From an uncultured Oribacterium sp. (GTDB lineage Bacteria > Bacillota > Clostridia > Lachnospirales > Lachnospiraceae), in contig CAAGKO010000089.1 in the NCBI GenBank assembly GCA_900770445.1, positions 62,001 to 126,000 of the forward strand: 64,000 nt of DNA, written 5' to 3'. The translations under genes were made by a program, and so were the position numbers. The stretch's first letter is position 1. Each line of letters starts with the position of its first letter. Shown here in pieces: positions 35,764 through 45,329 of the stretch. The notes under the pieces are model-generated. The model did no database searches, was not told the DNA's origin, and saw only the letters and a list, made by a program, of their open reading frames with translations.

Positions 35764-36627
35764 TTAAGCCTTGTGTGCTGAACCGAATACAGCGATACGT
35801 GCCTTGCACTCCTCGATGATAGCCTCTGCACCCGGCTTCAGAAGCTTACGAGGATCGTAGCCCTTACCCTGAAGGTCCTTACCAGCCTCGATGTATGCTC
35901 TGGTCGCCTTTGCAAACACGATCTGAAGCTCCGTATTTACGTTGATCTTTGAAACGCCGAGAGAAATCGCCTTCTGGATCATCTCATCCGGGATACCGGA
36001 ACCACCGTGCAGAACCATCGGAAGATCACCGATCTGCTCCTTGATGGCTGCGAGTACATCGAAGTCGAGACCCTGCCAGTCTGCCGGATATACACCGTGG
36101 ATGTTGCCGATACCAGCTGCAAGGAAGTCTACACCGAGATCTGCGATGCGCTTGCACTCTGCAGGATCTGCCTTCTCGCCGGCAGAGGTAACACCATCCT
36201 CTACACCGCCGATACCGCCGACCTCAGCCTCCAGGCTGCAGCCATGCTCGTGTGCGAGCTTTACGAGCTCCTTGGTCTTCTCTACGTTCTCGTCGATGTC
36301 ATAGTGTGAGCCATCGAACATAACCGACGTAAAGCCAGCCTCGATGCATGCCTTCGCTCCATCGTATGTGCCGTGGTCAAGGTGAAGTGCCACCGGAACG
36401 GTGATGCCGAGCTCCTCAACCATCGCCTTTACCATCGCAGCGACCGTCTTAAAGCCGGTCATGTACTTGCCTGCACCCTCGGATACACCGAGGATCACCG
36501 GAGACTGTACCTCCTCGCAAGCGAGCAGTACAGACTTCGCCCACTCCAGATCGTTGATGTTGAAGTGTGGTACAGCATAGTGACCAGCCAGTGCCTTATC
36601 AAGCATTCCCTTCGCGTTAACTAACAT
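35764..36627 (-). CDS. fba: Class II fructose-bisphosphate aldolase
   Basis: A zinc-dependent aldolase of 287 residues that splits fructose 1,6-bisphosphate. Zinc-site residues are visible in HLDHG (His82, Asp84, His85), in GIGNIHGVYP and in VLHGGSG; the phosphate-binding INVNTELQ follows. Family members of this length also include tagatose-bisphosphate aldolases (GatY/KbaY), but the absence of galactitol genes and the strongly expressed look of the gene favour glycolysis. AGGAGG precedes the ATG. Confidence 0.93.
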   Translation of the reverse strand: MLVNAKGMLDKALAGHYAVPHFNINDLEWAKSVLLACEEVQSPVILGVSEGAGKYMTGFKTVAAMVKAMVEELGITVPVALHLDHGTYDGAKACIEAGFTSVMFDGSHYDIDENVEKTKELVKLAHEHGCSLEAEVGGIGGVEDGVTSAGEKADPAECKRIADLGVDFLAAGIGNIHGVYPADWQGLDFDVLAAIKEQIGDLPMVLHGGSGIPDEMIQKAISLGVSKINVNTELQIVFAKATRAYIEAGKDLQGKGYDPRKLLKPGAEAIIEECKARIAVFGSAHKA

Positions 36628-36805
36628 TGTATTTCCTCCTATAAAAAAGCATTTAGAAACTATGTGAATATATTAACACAGTCCGCATTGTATTTCTACA
36701 GAAACATAGACAAGCTATACTCCCTTTTCCATGTTTTCTATACACACTTTCACCAAACACATCCCTGCCGTTCTCTCACCGGCACGATGCGCTCTCCGAA
36801 CAATC

Positions 36806-38287
36806 TCAGGCGAAGAGGAAGTCCTCGACCATCTTCTTCATCTCGGAAATCTCGCAGACCTCGCTGTGACGGATCGCTGCGTTTCGTACCTCACGAATCG
36901 CACGTGGCTCCGGCACACCGGAAATCGCGGAAAGCTGATCGATGACATCGAACACATCCTGATGTTCCACATCGTACCCAAGGGCCTTCATCACATTCGG
37001 CGCAAATTTATACGGGCTTGCGGTCGATGCAATCACGGTCTTCCGTGTATCGCCGCTCTTTTCAGCATACTGCTTATAGACGGCAGATGCAACTGCTGTA
37101 TGCGGATCCAGTACATATCCGGCCTCTTCCTTCAGATCGCGGATGGTCTTAAAGACCTCCGGCTCCTCTGCGAAGCCACCGACGAAGTCCGCCATGAACT
37201 GACGCATATCGTCGCTTACCTCATACACTCCCTTCGTACGAAGGTCCTCCATGAGCTGTGCGGTCTTCGCGCTGTCGCAGCCGGTGCTGAGATAGATGAA
37301 GCGCTCCAGATTCGAGGAAATCAGGATATCCATCGACGGACTGGAGGTCAGAATAAACGGACGGTTCCGGTTATACTCGCCGGTGCCGAAGAAGTCCGTC
37401 AATACCTTATTCTCGTTCGATGCGCAGATCAGCTTCTCGATCGGCACACCCATGTGCTTTGCGAGATATGCTGCCAGGATATTACCGAAGTTACCGGTCG
37501 GGACGCAGACATCAATCTTCTCACCCCCTGAGACATCGCCTGCCTGCAGCATCTGGCCATACGCATAGACATAGTAGACTACCTGCGGAACCAGACGGCC
37601 GATGTTGATGGAGTTCGCCGAACTCAGAACGACGCCCTGTGCCTTCAGCTTCTGGGCAAATGCCTGATCATGGAATATCTGCTTCACACCGGTCTGGGCA
37701 TCATCGAAGTTGCCGCGGATCGCTGCTGCATGGGTATTCTTCCCCGCTTCGGTCCGCATCTGCAGCTCCTGGAAACGGGAAACACCACCATACGGATAGA
37801 ATACGATGATTTCCGTACCCGGTACATCCGCGAAGCCGGCCATCGCCGCCTTTCCGGTATCACCGGAGGTCGCGGTCAGAATCACGATACGATCCGTCAC
37901 CTGGTTCTTCCGTGCACTGGTCACCATCAGGTGTGGGAGGATGGAAAGGGCCATATCCTTAAATGCGATGGTCTTTCCGTGGAACAGCTCGAGGTACCAT
38001 GCGCCGCCCTTCTTTACCAGCGGTGCGATCTTCGGATCCTCGAACTTCTCATCATAGGCCGCACAGATACAGTGACGGAGCTCTTCCTCCGTGAAATCCG
38101 TGAAAAACTCCTTCATAATCTCATACGCAAGATCCTGATATGAAAGCGTGCTTAATTCCGAAAGCGGTTTCGTAAGTACCGGCAGTTTCTCCGGCATGAA
38201 AAGACCACCATCCGACGCGAGACCCTTCAGAATCGCCTCCGATGCGCGGAGTCCGTTCTCTCCCCCTCGGGTACTGTTGTAAAGCAT
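36806..38287 (-). CDS. thrC: Threonine synthase
   Basis: ThrC converts O-phosphohomoserine to threonine with PLP. The N-terminus MLYNSTRGG and DGGLFMPE, the PLP lysine in KTIAFKDMALS, and ATSGDTGKAAMAGF with NFGNILAAYLAKHMG for phosphate binding mark the long bacterial-fungal form. The length is 493 residues from the ATG at 38287, which has GGGAGG upstream; an ATG five codons earlier overlaps that site. It shares homoserine supply with metA elsewhere in the window. Confidence 0.95.
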   Translation of the reverse strand: MLYNSTRGGENGLRASEAILKGLASDGGLFMPEKLPVLTKPLSELSTLSYQDLAYEIMKEFFTDFTEEELRHCICAAYDEKFEDPKIAPLVKKGGAWYLELFHGKTIAFKDMALSILPHLMVTSARKNQVTDRIVILTATSGDTGKAAMAGFADVPGTEIIVFYPYGGVSRFQELQMRTEAGKNTHAAAIRGNFDDAQTGVKQIFHDQAFAQKLKAQGVVLSSANSINIGRLVPQVVYYVYAYGQMLQAGDVSGGEKIDVCVPTGNFGNILAAYLAKHMGVPIEKLICASNENKVLTDFFGTGEYNRNRPFILTSSPSMDILISSNLERFIYLSTGCDSAKTAQLMEDLRTKGVYEVSDDMRQFMADFVGGFAEEPEVFKTIRDLKEEAGYVLDPHTAVASAVYKQYAEKSGDTRKTVIASTASPYKFAPNVMKALGYDVEHQDVFDVIDQLSAISGVPEPRAIREVRNAAIRHSEVCEISEMKKMVEDFLFA

Positions 38288-38372
38288 GCGGCTACCTCCC
38301 ATTTTTCATGTACGTGTACGTTTAACTGACTGCTTCTATCCTTCATCGGTCGACCCCGACCGTGATGGGCTG

Positions 38373-39002
38373 TTATTCGGCTCCGTTCTCCGGTGTATCG
38401 AGAATCTTCTGAATCTTCGTACGCATAAGATCGAAGGCAACATCGTTCATACCACTGTTGATGACGATGTCCGCGAGTGCTTTCGTCGGCTCGACATACA
38501 GATAGTGCATCGGCTTCACCGTCGTGAGATACTGCTCGGAGATATCCTCGACATGACGGCCACGCTCCTTCACATCACGGATGATGCGGCGGATGATACG
38601 CTCATCTGCATCGGCTTCCACATAGATTTTAATATCGAAAAGGGAACGAAGCTCCGGATTTTCGAGGACGAGGATGCCCTCGATGATGATGATTCTGCTC
38701 GGTCGAAGCTCGGTCGTCTCCTGCGAACGGTTATGCTCGGCATAGTTATACACCGGACACTGTACGCACTCGCCGCGCCGAAGGGCCTTCAGATGTGCGA
38801 TGAGGAGATCCGTTTCGAACGCATCCGGGTGATCATAGTTCACCTTCTGACGCACTTCAAACGGGATGCCATCGTTCGACTTATAGTAATTATCGTGATA
38901 TATCACGGTGACCTGGTCACCGAATTCCTTCTTAAGACGATTCGTAAAGGTAGACTTGCCGGAGCCTGAACCACCGGCGATACCGATCATGATACAGTTC
39001 AT
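38373..39002 (-). CDS. udk: Uridine kinase
   Basis: Udk phosphorylates uridine and cytidine in pyrimidine salvage. The P-loop IAGGSGSGKST opens the 209-residue protein, followed by IYHDNYYK, NYDHPDAFETDLL, IIIEGILVLEN and the lid region RDVKERGR. Length and motif order match the family. Adjacent genes are unrelated. Confidence 0.93.
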   Translation of the reverse strand: MNCIMIGIAGGSGSGKSTFTNRLKKEFGDQVTVIYHDNYYKSNDGIPFEVRQKVNYDHPDAFETDLLIAHLKALRRGECVQCPVYNYAEHNRSQETTELRPSRIIIIEGILVLENPELRSLFDIKIYVEADADERIIRRIIRDVKERGRHVEDISEQYLTTVKPMHYLYVEPTKALADIVINSGMNDVAFDLMRTKIQKILDTPENGAE

Positions 39003-39038
39003 CTTTCACCTCTCACATCTCTGTTCAATAGATAACAT

Positions 39039-39187
39039 TTAAGCATAAACAGACTTCGTTTTCAAGAATTGCTTTATGTGCATAAAAAGAGAAACAATCG
39101 CGATGCCGAGCAGCACCCCGCTGCTGTCAATGAGCACATCGCTCACCCGCCCGGCACAAACAGCTGATGAAACTCATCGCTCACCGC
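39039..39187 (-). pseudogene. VanZ-family remnant with frameshift
   Basis: Immediately after the ABC permease stop, one frame reads AVSDEFHQLFVPG and then hits a stop. The next frame continues GRVSDVLIDSSGVLLGIAI and a hydrophobic helix to a stop at 39039. Together these give the conserved C-terminal VanZ block (DEFHQLFVPGR.G.V.DVLID..G.LLG) broken by a small indel and lacking its N-terminal helices. It is probably the decayed last gene of the preceding signalling-exporter operon. Confidence 0.7.
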
Positions 39188-39200
39188 TTTCCGGCGGCTA

Positions 39201-39929
39201 CTATTCCTTCTGCTGCGGCTTCCGACGTAGCGGATGCGGCTTCAGCTGTCGCATGCTGAAGAAGAGCGCCAGAAGCGACAGAAGCATGAGAAACAGCAGG
39301 GCGATGATATACGCCTGCACGCCGCCGATGCCGAATCGTCCACGGAACTGAACCAGCAGCAGAGCGACCAGAACGCAGAGCATCATGCCGGCATACGACA
39401 CCAGAGTGGCAGCCGTCGTGATATAGATACTGACGCTGACGAGGATACCGATGCTCGTGGACAGCATCGCGCATACGAAAGCCGTGAGCAGATACATCAG
39501 AATATCGAAGAAGGTAATACCGCCATAGATATATACGGTCGCGAAGATCGGAAGTGCCGTCGCAACGAGCAGCATCAGTGTACTCATCACGCTCATCAAC
39601 TTACCGATGATGATATCCGCCGGTGTCAGCTGGGTCGTCAGCAGAAGGCCCAGTGAACACTGGTCCCGCTCGCCGGCGACCGAGGAAGCGGCCAGTGCCG
39701 GTGCGATCAGAATCACGAGCAGAAGCTCCAGCAGCGCCGCGATATAGTAGATGCGCAGGAAGCTTCGATACGCGATCTCCCCCGTCAGCTCCGCCGTCGA
39801 GACGATATAAAACAGATTGATCAGAATCAGGACGCTCAGTCCCCCGTTCAGGATGGTCACAAGCAGCGGAAGCGTCAGACTACGTGCGTTGATGATCTCA
39901 TCCCTCCGGAAAATCGGATTCAGCTTCAT
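39201..39929 (-). CDS. ABC-2 type transporter permease
   Basis: A 242-residue membrane protein with six predicted helices; SSVAGERDQCSLGLLLTTQL is the conserved loop of the ABC-2 permease family. The ATG at 39929 has AAGGAGGGTG upstream and overlaps the end of the ATPase gene by 32 bases, indicating tight coupling. With the ATPase and the 847-residue membrane protein upstream it forms an exporter. The substrate is unknown. A vanZ remnant follows directly. Confidence 0.88.
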   Translation of the reverse strand: MKLNPIFRRDEIINARSLTLPLLVTILNGGLSVLILINLFYIVSTAELTGEIAYRSFLRIYYIAALLELLLVILIAPALAASSVAGERDQCSLGLLLTTQLTPADIIIGKLMSVMSTLMLLVATALPIFATVYIYGGITFFDILMYLLTAFVCAMLSTSIGILVSVSIYITTAATLVSYAGMMLCVLVALLLVQFRGRFGIGGVQAYIIALLFLMLLSLLALFFSMRQLKPHPLRRKPQQKE

Positions 39930-40869
39930 AGTACGTCACCCTCCTTTCTTCACGTGCACCGGTCAGCTGCAGGAAAAGAGATTCCAGATCACCCTTCTCC
40001 CGATGGAATCCACGTACCGGCACACCGGCCTCGATCAGCCGGCGCAGCAGCGCCGATTCATCCTTCTGTGTACCCGCATACGTAATCAGCAGATTCTTAT
40101 CCCGGATACTGATGGATTTCACCAGACGATCATGCTTCAGTGTCTGCATCGCCGGGCTCAGATTTCCTGCGATGCTGATGATGATCGGATTCGACGCATC
40201 CACCCGATCCAGCACCTCATGGATTTTTCCTTCCATGACCAGACGGCCTCGGTCGAGGATGCCGATGTCCGTACACAGATCCGAAATCTCCGTCAGTGTA
40301 CGCGAGCTGGTCAGGATGGTCTTTCCGGAATCCGCGAGGCTCGCGAGAATCTGCCGGAACTCAAAACGCGTCGCCGGATCCAGATCGGCCGTCGGCTCAT
40401 CCATGACGAGAATCTTCGGGTCATGAATCAGTGCACGTGCGAGGCTCAGCTTCTGCTGCATCCCCCGGCTCAGCGAATCCATATACTGCCCCTGCCGGTC
40501 ACGTAAACCGACGAGATCGAGCAGCATCTGAATCTGTCGCTTCGTTTTCACGCCGGACAGATCATAGCAGTCCGCAAAAAACTCCATATACTCCGATACA
40601 CGAAGGTTCGGATAGACGCCGATGCGATCCGGCACATATCCGATGCGGCGCTTCAGGCGACGTACATCCGCGCCTGCCTCCATATCATCGATCAGGACCT
40701 GACCGCTGTCCGGATACACGAGTCCGAGCAGCATACGAAGTGCCGTGGTTTTCCCGGCGCCATTCGGGCCGACAAGTGCATACAGTGCGCCATCCTCCAC
40801 ATGCATCGTGAGCCCGTCGAGCGCTGTCACATGGCCGTAGCTCTTTTTGACATTTCCAAAAGAAATCAT
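39898..40869 (-). CDS. ABC transporter ATP-binding protein
   Basis: A 323-residue ATPase with Walker A GPNGAGKTT, signature SRGMQQKLSLARAL and Walker B ILVMDEPTADLDP. It carries a C-terminal regulatory extension of about 100 residues, as in CcmA/DrrA-like exporters (IISIAGNLSPAMQTL onward). It pairs with the ABC-2 permease that overlaps its 3-prime end. It lies 53 bases after the large membrane-protein gene in the same operon. Confidence 0.92.
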   Translation of the reverse strand: MISFGNVKKSYGHVTALDGLTMHVEDGALYALVGPNGAGKTTALRMLLGLVYPDSGQVLIDDMEAGADVRRLKRRIGYVPDRIGVYPNLRVSEYMEFFADCYDLSGVKTKRQIQMLLDLVGLRDRQGQYMDSLSRGMQQKLSLARALIHDPKILVMDEPTADLDPATRFEFRQILASLADSGKTILTSSRTLTEISDLCTDIGILDRGRLVMEGKIHEVLDRVDASNPIIISIAGNLSPAMQTLKHDRLVKSISIRDKNLLITYAGTQKDESALLRRLIEAGVPVRGFHREKGDLESLFLQLTGAREERRVTYYEAESDFPEG

Positions 40870-40922
40870 GGATACGCTCCTTTCTCATCCGTGGCTGACC
40901 CCCATACAGATTCTTTCCGATC

Positions 40923-43466
40923 TCATCCGATGCCGGGCTCTGTTTCCTCCGACACACTGCCTTCCCCGATATACTCGGATGCCTCAAGTTCAGCCGCATC
41001 GATCATCTCCACCGGTTTTTCCTCTGTATTCCGTGCCGTCACGGTCAGCATCGGGAGGTACCGCCGCTCATCGATCCCCGCGTTCTCCTCGCTCGAGGTG
41101 AAACGTACGATGAGCACGTTATCCTCATCGAGGTAGCTGTCCAGCTGTGCCCGCGTCAGCACACCGTTTCCGATGTCGACGACATCGAAACCACCCGTCG
41201 CATAATTATAGAAGCTCATGCTGCCACGGAACGGGCGCACGCTGCCGATGGACTTCGCATCCCCCGCATCATCCGCCGAAAGGCTCTCGATCGTGAGACT
41301 CGTGATGTCACTGACCTCGCCGAGATGGTACTCGAGCGTCGTCGGCCATGCACTCGCGACCGTATTCTCCGTCGCATCATAATCACCCGACTGGATCTTA
41401 GGATCCGTCGACAGTGCGCTGTAGCTGTAGACATCCCCCACGCGGGTACTGAGCGGCAGTGAGGAAACCACCATCGTGAAGCCATAGCTGTCGATATCGG
41501 TCTGCTCTGTAAAATCCAGCGGCTGCTTCTCCGAATTCTCATCCCGGACACAGCCGACGATGCGTGCATCACTGAAATAACCGCTCAGGCTGTTCGTAAG
41601 ATAGTAGCGAAGCAGGCCCTGCCAGGTTCCGCTGGTGACGCTGGCGGCGATTTTCCGGCTGTCGCCCACCGGCACATTGACCACCTCACAGTGTCCGAGG
41701 TCAATGCCGGCACCGGCATCCAGGCGTCCGATCCGGATCACCTTTCCATAGATCAGCAGTGCCGCATCGCTGAGATCATAGGCCGTGCCATTCGTGAGTG
41801 TACCGCGCACGCTGCCATCCGCAAAATGAATATCCGATCGGAAGCTTCCATCGGCGTTCGGCATGTTGTTATGAAGCTCGAAATAACGGGCAGCAAACGG
41901 TGCCGCGTTCTGAATCGTGATCGTCTTTTTCTCACGACCGTTATCGATACTCGTATGGCTTACATAATCCTCCGAGGAAAGAAGTCCCTGGATATCGCCT
42001 GTAAAATCTGCGCCCTTCAGAATCGGGTATACATCGTACTCGGTCTTCACCGGAAGCTCATAGCTTCGGAAGTATGGCGAGCGCAGATTCAGATAATCCG
42101 TCTCATCGACACTATCCTCCGAGATATTTTTCAGGCGGACACAGGTCAGGAACGGACCCATGAAACGTGTGCCGAGTCCCATGACATACACGAGAATAAT
42201 CGTCATCGCCGTCACCAGCAGGACACCCGGACAATACATCCGAAGGACCTCCCGTTCACGCATGAAAAAGTAGAGTCCCGGGCCGATCAGAAGCACATAG
42301 GCAGCGAGGATAACCGCGTAGAGGATCGGCTGCGGCACCTTTCGGAGATCGCTCAGATTCATAAGCTCCTGCACATTCCAGTAGCGGGCGAGACTCCGCT
42401 CCGACGCGGTGACGGAAAGCTTTTCGAGACGCGTCTTTCCCAGAATGGCCGAAAACAGCTGATCGATGTAGCCACTCTGCTCCGTAGCGAAGCGCGTAAG
42501 GTCGCAGAAATCATAGCCGCTGATGGCGACGATGCCCGCCCCCTCCGAGACCGCTGAAACGATCGGCATACCATCTGAAAGCACGACCTCCTGGCCACCC
42601 TTGATATGAACCGGGGAGGCCGTCAGCGACAGGAGCGTCGAATCCTCGCCCTCATGATACGTATCCCCCATCTCGAGACTCATCTCCACCGGCTGAAGTG
42701 CAGTTCGAAGATACGCTGCGTAGTATGGGCTCAGGGCGTCCTCCCCGCGCGCACCTGTCCCCAGCAGCAGGATACCGCCATCCCGCACCCACTGTGCGAT
42801 GACCTCTGCCTCGTTCTTGCGTATATTCTTCATCGAAAAATCAGAAATCAGGAGAACATCCAGCTGATCGAGCTCATTTTCCGAATCCGGCAGATCATCG
42901 ACCGGCAGAATCACGCTCCGTGTCCGGAGAATACCATTATTGATTCCGACATCATTCAGATAGCTGAGCGCCTCCGGATGGTCGGAAATGATACCGATGA
43001 TAAGCTCTGCATCCGAGCCTGCAACATCGAGGCCGATACGCCGGGAACCCAGCGTATGCCCCTCCCGATCCTCCGCGGTCACCAGCAGCTGGCTGATACC
43101 GGAGCTGAGTGACACCGTCACATTCAGCGTATCCGAGGAACCGCCCTCGACGATTTTCTGATAGCGGTACTCATAGACACTGTCCTCCGACTCAACCATG
43201 TAGACATGGATATAGCCGGAGAAGGTGCTCTCCTGATGGTTTTCGATCCCGATGCTGAGGGGCAGACGCCGACCGGCCTTCGCCGTGTTCTGATAACCAT
43301 AGGTCACCGAAAGGTCGACCGTATCCGCATAGCCACGCATCGAAAACAGAAGCAGAAGGCAGAGCAGGGTCAGTATGAACCACAGCCCCCGGCCGATCGT
43401 GCGGAAGCCCGATCGACGATATGAAATTCGCTGCATCGACATACTTCGCTTATATCCGGAACTCAA
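40923..43466 (-). CDS. Large membrane-anchored extracellular protein of an ABC/two-component locus
   Basis: An 847-residue protein with an N-terminal secretion signal (LWFILTLLCLLLLFSMRGYA), a long Ig-like and glutamine-amidotransferase-like extracellular region (VLLISDFSMKNIRKNEAEVI and ILLLGTGARGEDALSPYY), two central membrane helices (VILAAYVLLIGPGLYFFM and VLLVTAMTIILVYVMG), then a second extracellular region. I do not recognise a named family. The TTG start overlaps the kinase stop as TTGA, with GGGGAGA upstream, so it is translationally coupled to the sensor kinase. The role may be substrate capture or signal input for the exporter. Confidence 0.75.
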   Translation of the reverse strand: MSSGYKRSMSMQRISYRRSGFRTIGRGLWFILTLLCLLLLFSMRGYADTVDLSVTYGYQNTAKAGRRLPLSIGIENHQESTFSGYIHVYMVESEDSVYEYRYQKIVEGGSSDTLNVTVSLSSGISQLLVTAEDREGHTLGSRRIGLDVAGSDAELIIGIISDHPEALSYLNDVGINNGILRTRSVILPVDDLPDSENELDQLDVLLISDFSMKNIRKNEAEVIAQWVRDGGILLLGTGARGEDALSPYYAAYLRTALQPVEMSLEMGDTYHEGEDSTLLSLTASPVHIKGGQEVVLSDGMPIVSAVSEGAGIVAISGYDFCDLTRFATEQSGYIDQLFSAILGKTRLEKLSVTASERSLARYWNVQELMNLSDLRKVPQPILYAVILAAYVLLIGPGLYFFMREREVLRMYCPGVLLVTAMTIILVYVMGLGTRFMGPFLTCVRLKNISEDSVDETDYLNLRSPYFRSYELPVKTEYDVYPILKGADFTGDIQGLLSSEDYVSHTSIDNGREKKTITIQNAAPFAARYFELHNNMPNADGSFRSDIHFADGSVRGTLTNGTAYDLSDAALLIYGKVIRIGRLDAGAGIDLGHCEVVNVPVGDSRKIAASVTSGTWQGLLRYYLTNSLSGYFSDARIVGCVRDENSEKQPLDFTEQTDIDSYGFTMVVSSLPLSTRVGDVYSYSALSTDPKIQSGDYDATENTVASAWPTTLEYHLGEVSDITSLTIESLSADDAGDAKSIGSVRPFRGSMSFYNYATGGFDVVDIGNGVLTRAQLDSYLDEDNVLIVRFTSSEENAGIDERRYLPMLTVTARNTEEKPVEMIDAAELEASEYIGEGSVSEETEPGIG

Positions 43467-44614
43467 AATGTTCTCTCCCCATCAAAATGAATCTTCAGTC
43501 GGACAGTGAAAACAGTTCCCGAAAGATCCGAGGAAACCGACACCGTACCATGATGCATATCGGTGATGTTCTTGACGATCGCCAGGCCGAGGCCCGTTCC
43601 ACCGGGACCGGACGCGTTCGTCCGGCTGTGATCCGTCCGGTAAAAGCGGTCGAAAATCAGCGGCAGCTCATTTTCCGGAATCACATAACCGTAATTCACG
43701 ATTTTGATCGTCACGATCTCCCGATCCGCCCGGAGGCTGACCCGGACACGCTTTCCTTCCTTACCGTACTTGATGGCATTGCCGATCAGATTATCGAAAA
43801 GTCGTGCCAGCAGATCACCATCGGCTTCGATGATCTGCGACTTCCGGTTCGACACGAAATCATAGCTTAGGCCGTTCTTCTGAAAATTCGGGTAGCTCTC
43901 CTCGAGAAGCTGTGCCAGCAGCTCGACGATATCCACCTTCGTCACGTTCATATTAATTTTTCCATAGGAAAGCTTCGTGAAGCCGAACAGCTCCTCGATC
44001 AGCTTCTGAAGGCGCACCGACTTGTTGTAGGCGATGTCCAGATACTTCTGCTGCATCTCCGGTGAAAGCTTCTGATTCTTCCGAAGCAGCTCGAGATAGC
44101 CGAGGATCGAGGTCAGCGGCGTCCGAAGATCATGTGCGACATTGGTAATCAGGTCCGTTTTTGACTGCTCCGATGTTCGCTCCTTATCGATGAGCTCTTG
44201 AATATCCTCCTCCATGCGATTCAGATTCTCCGCGATATCGGTAAGCTCACCCTCGCCTTCCAGCTCCAGGCGGGTACTGAGATCGCCCTCGGAAATCTGC
44301 TTCACCGCATGAGCGATCGTCTCGATATCCCGCGCCATCTTTCGCTGCAGAAGCAGGAAAACCAGTGAAAACAGGAGAATTCCGAGCAGCACAAAAAGCA
44401 GGACACTGATGGTCGAGCCGAGCGCGAAGCGCTGCAGAGCCTGAGAATCGTTTCCTGTCTGATAAAGGAAGCTGGTGATGGCCGTAAAATTCGTGATGAG
44501 AAACACGAGGATGATGATCGTAATCACCGACGCGATGCCGATATGTGCCATCAGCTGCATCATATAGCCATGCTCATGGGTATGATTTTTCTGCTCGTTC
44601 TTATCTTTTTCCAA
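43463..44614 (-). CDS. Sensor histidine kinase, VanS/PhoR-like
   Basis: A 383-residue membrane kinase: two helices (about residues 25-48 and 67-90), a HAMP segment (ARDIETIAHAVKQISEGDL), a HisKA box NVAHDLRTPLTSILGYLELL, and an ATPase domain with DNLIGNAIKYG and GTGLGLAIVKNI. The extracellular loop is only about 20 residues, so it probably senses through a partner or the membrane. The annotated start is TTG at 44614, which lacks a clear ribosome site; an ATG 17 codons later is possible. It is paired with the response regulator 11 bases upstream. Confidence 0.9.
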   Translation of the reverse strand: MEKDKNEQKNHTHEHGYMMQLMAHIGIASVITIIILVFLITNFTAITSFLYQTGNDSQALQRFALGSTISVLLFVLLGILLFSLVFLLLQRKMARDIETIAHAVKQISEGDLSTRLELEGEGELTDIAENLNRMEEDIQELIDKERTSEQSKTDLITNVAHDLRTPLTSILGYLELLRKNQKLSPEMQQKYLDIAYNKSVRLQKLIEELFGFTKLSYGKINMNVTKVDIVELLAQLLEESYPNFQKNGLSYDFVSNRKSQIIEADGDLLARLFDNLIGNAIKYGKEGKRVRVSLRADREIVTIKIVNYGYVIPENELPLIFDRFYRTDHSRTNASGPGGTGLGLAIVKNITDMHHGTVSVSSDLSGTVFTVRLKIHFDGERTF

Positions 44615-44625
44615 CGTCGTGATGC

Positions 44626-45327
44626 TTACTTCTCGATTTTATAGCCGATGCCCCAGACGGTCGAGATGATCTTGTTCTCGCGGCTCTCCTCCCGCAGCTT
44701 TCCACGCAGGCGACGGATGTGCACCATCACAGTGTTGTTGGCTTCATAGACCTTTTCATCCCATACCTTTTCGAAGATCTCGTCGGTAGAGTATACCTTA
44801 CCCGGATGGGATGCCAGCAGGAACAGGATTTCGAACTCGATCGGTGTCAGCTTGATTTCCTCACCGTCCACCAGTACACGATGATTATCCTTGTTGATGG
44901 TGAGGTCACGGATCGTGATTTCACTGCTGGCAAACTGATCCGCTGCGTTCGGGTTCAGCTGCGTATAGCGGCGAAGCTGTGACTTCACGCGTGCCGTCAG
45001 CTCCAGTGGATTAAACGGCTTCGTCACATAATCATCTGCACCGCCGGTGAGGCCGACGATCTTATCGAGGTCCGTGGACTTCGCCGACAGCATGATGATC
45101 GGGATGTTGGACTTCGTCCGGATCTTCCGGCACATCTCGAGACCGTTCATGCCCGGCATCATGATATCGAGCAGTACGAGGTGAATCTCCTGCTCATCAA
45201 GGATTTTCAGGCCCTCTTCTGCATTGTAGGCCTTAAATACCTTATAACCGTCACTGACGAGATAGATTTCCACCAGCTCTGCGATTTCCTTTTCATCGTC
45301 AACGACGAGTATATTGGTCTGTGACAT
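44626..45327 (-). CDS. OmpR-family response regulator, VanR-like
   Basis: A 233-residue regulator. The receiver has NILVVDDEKEIAELVE and the phosphoacceptor Asp in LVLLDIMMPGMNGLEMC; the C-terminal winged helix has LTPIEFEILFLLASHPGKVYS and NTVMVHIRRLRGKL. Its ribosome site AAGGAG is formed by the last codons of pheA, two bases away, so its translation is tied to the pheA transcript. It likely controls the downstream kinase, ABC and membrane-protein genes, and perhaps cell-envelope genes. Confidence 0.93.
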   Translation of the reverse strand: MSQTNILVVDDEKEIAELVEIYLVSDGYKVFKAYNAEEGLKILDEQEIHLVLLDIMMPGMNGLEMCRKIRTKSNIPIIMLSAKSTDLDKIVGLTGGADDYVTKPFNPLELTARVKSQLRRYTQLNPNAADQFASSEITIRDLTINKDNHRVLVDGEEIKLTPIEFEILFLLASHPGKVYSTDEIFEKVWDEKVYEANNTVMVHIRRLRGKLREESRENKIISTVWGIGYKIEK

Positions 45328-45329
45328 AG

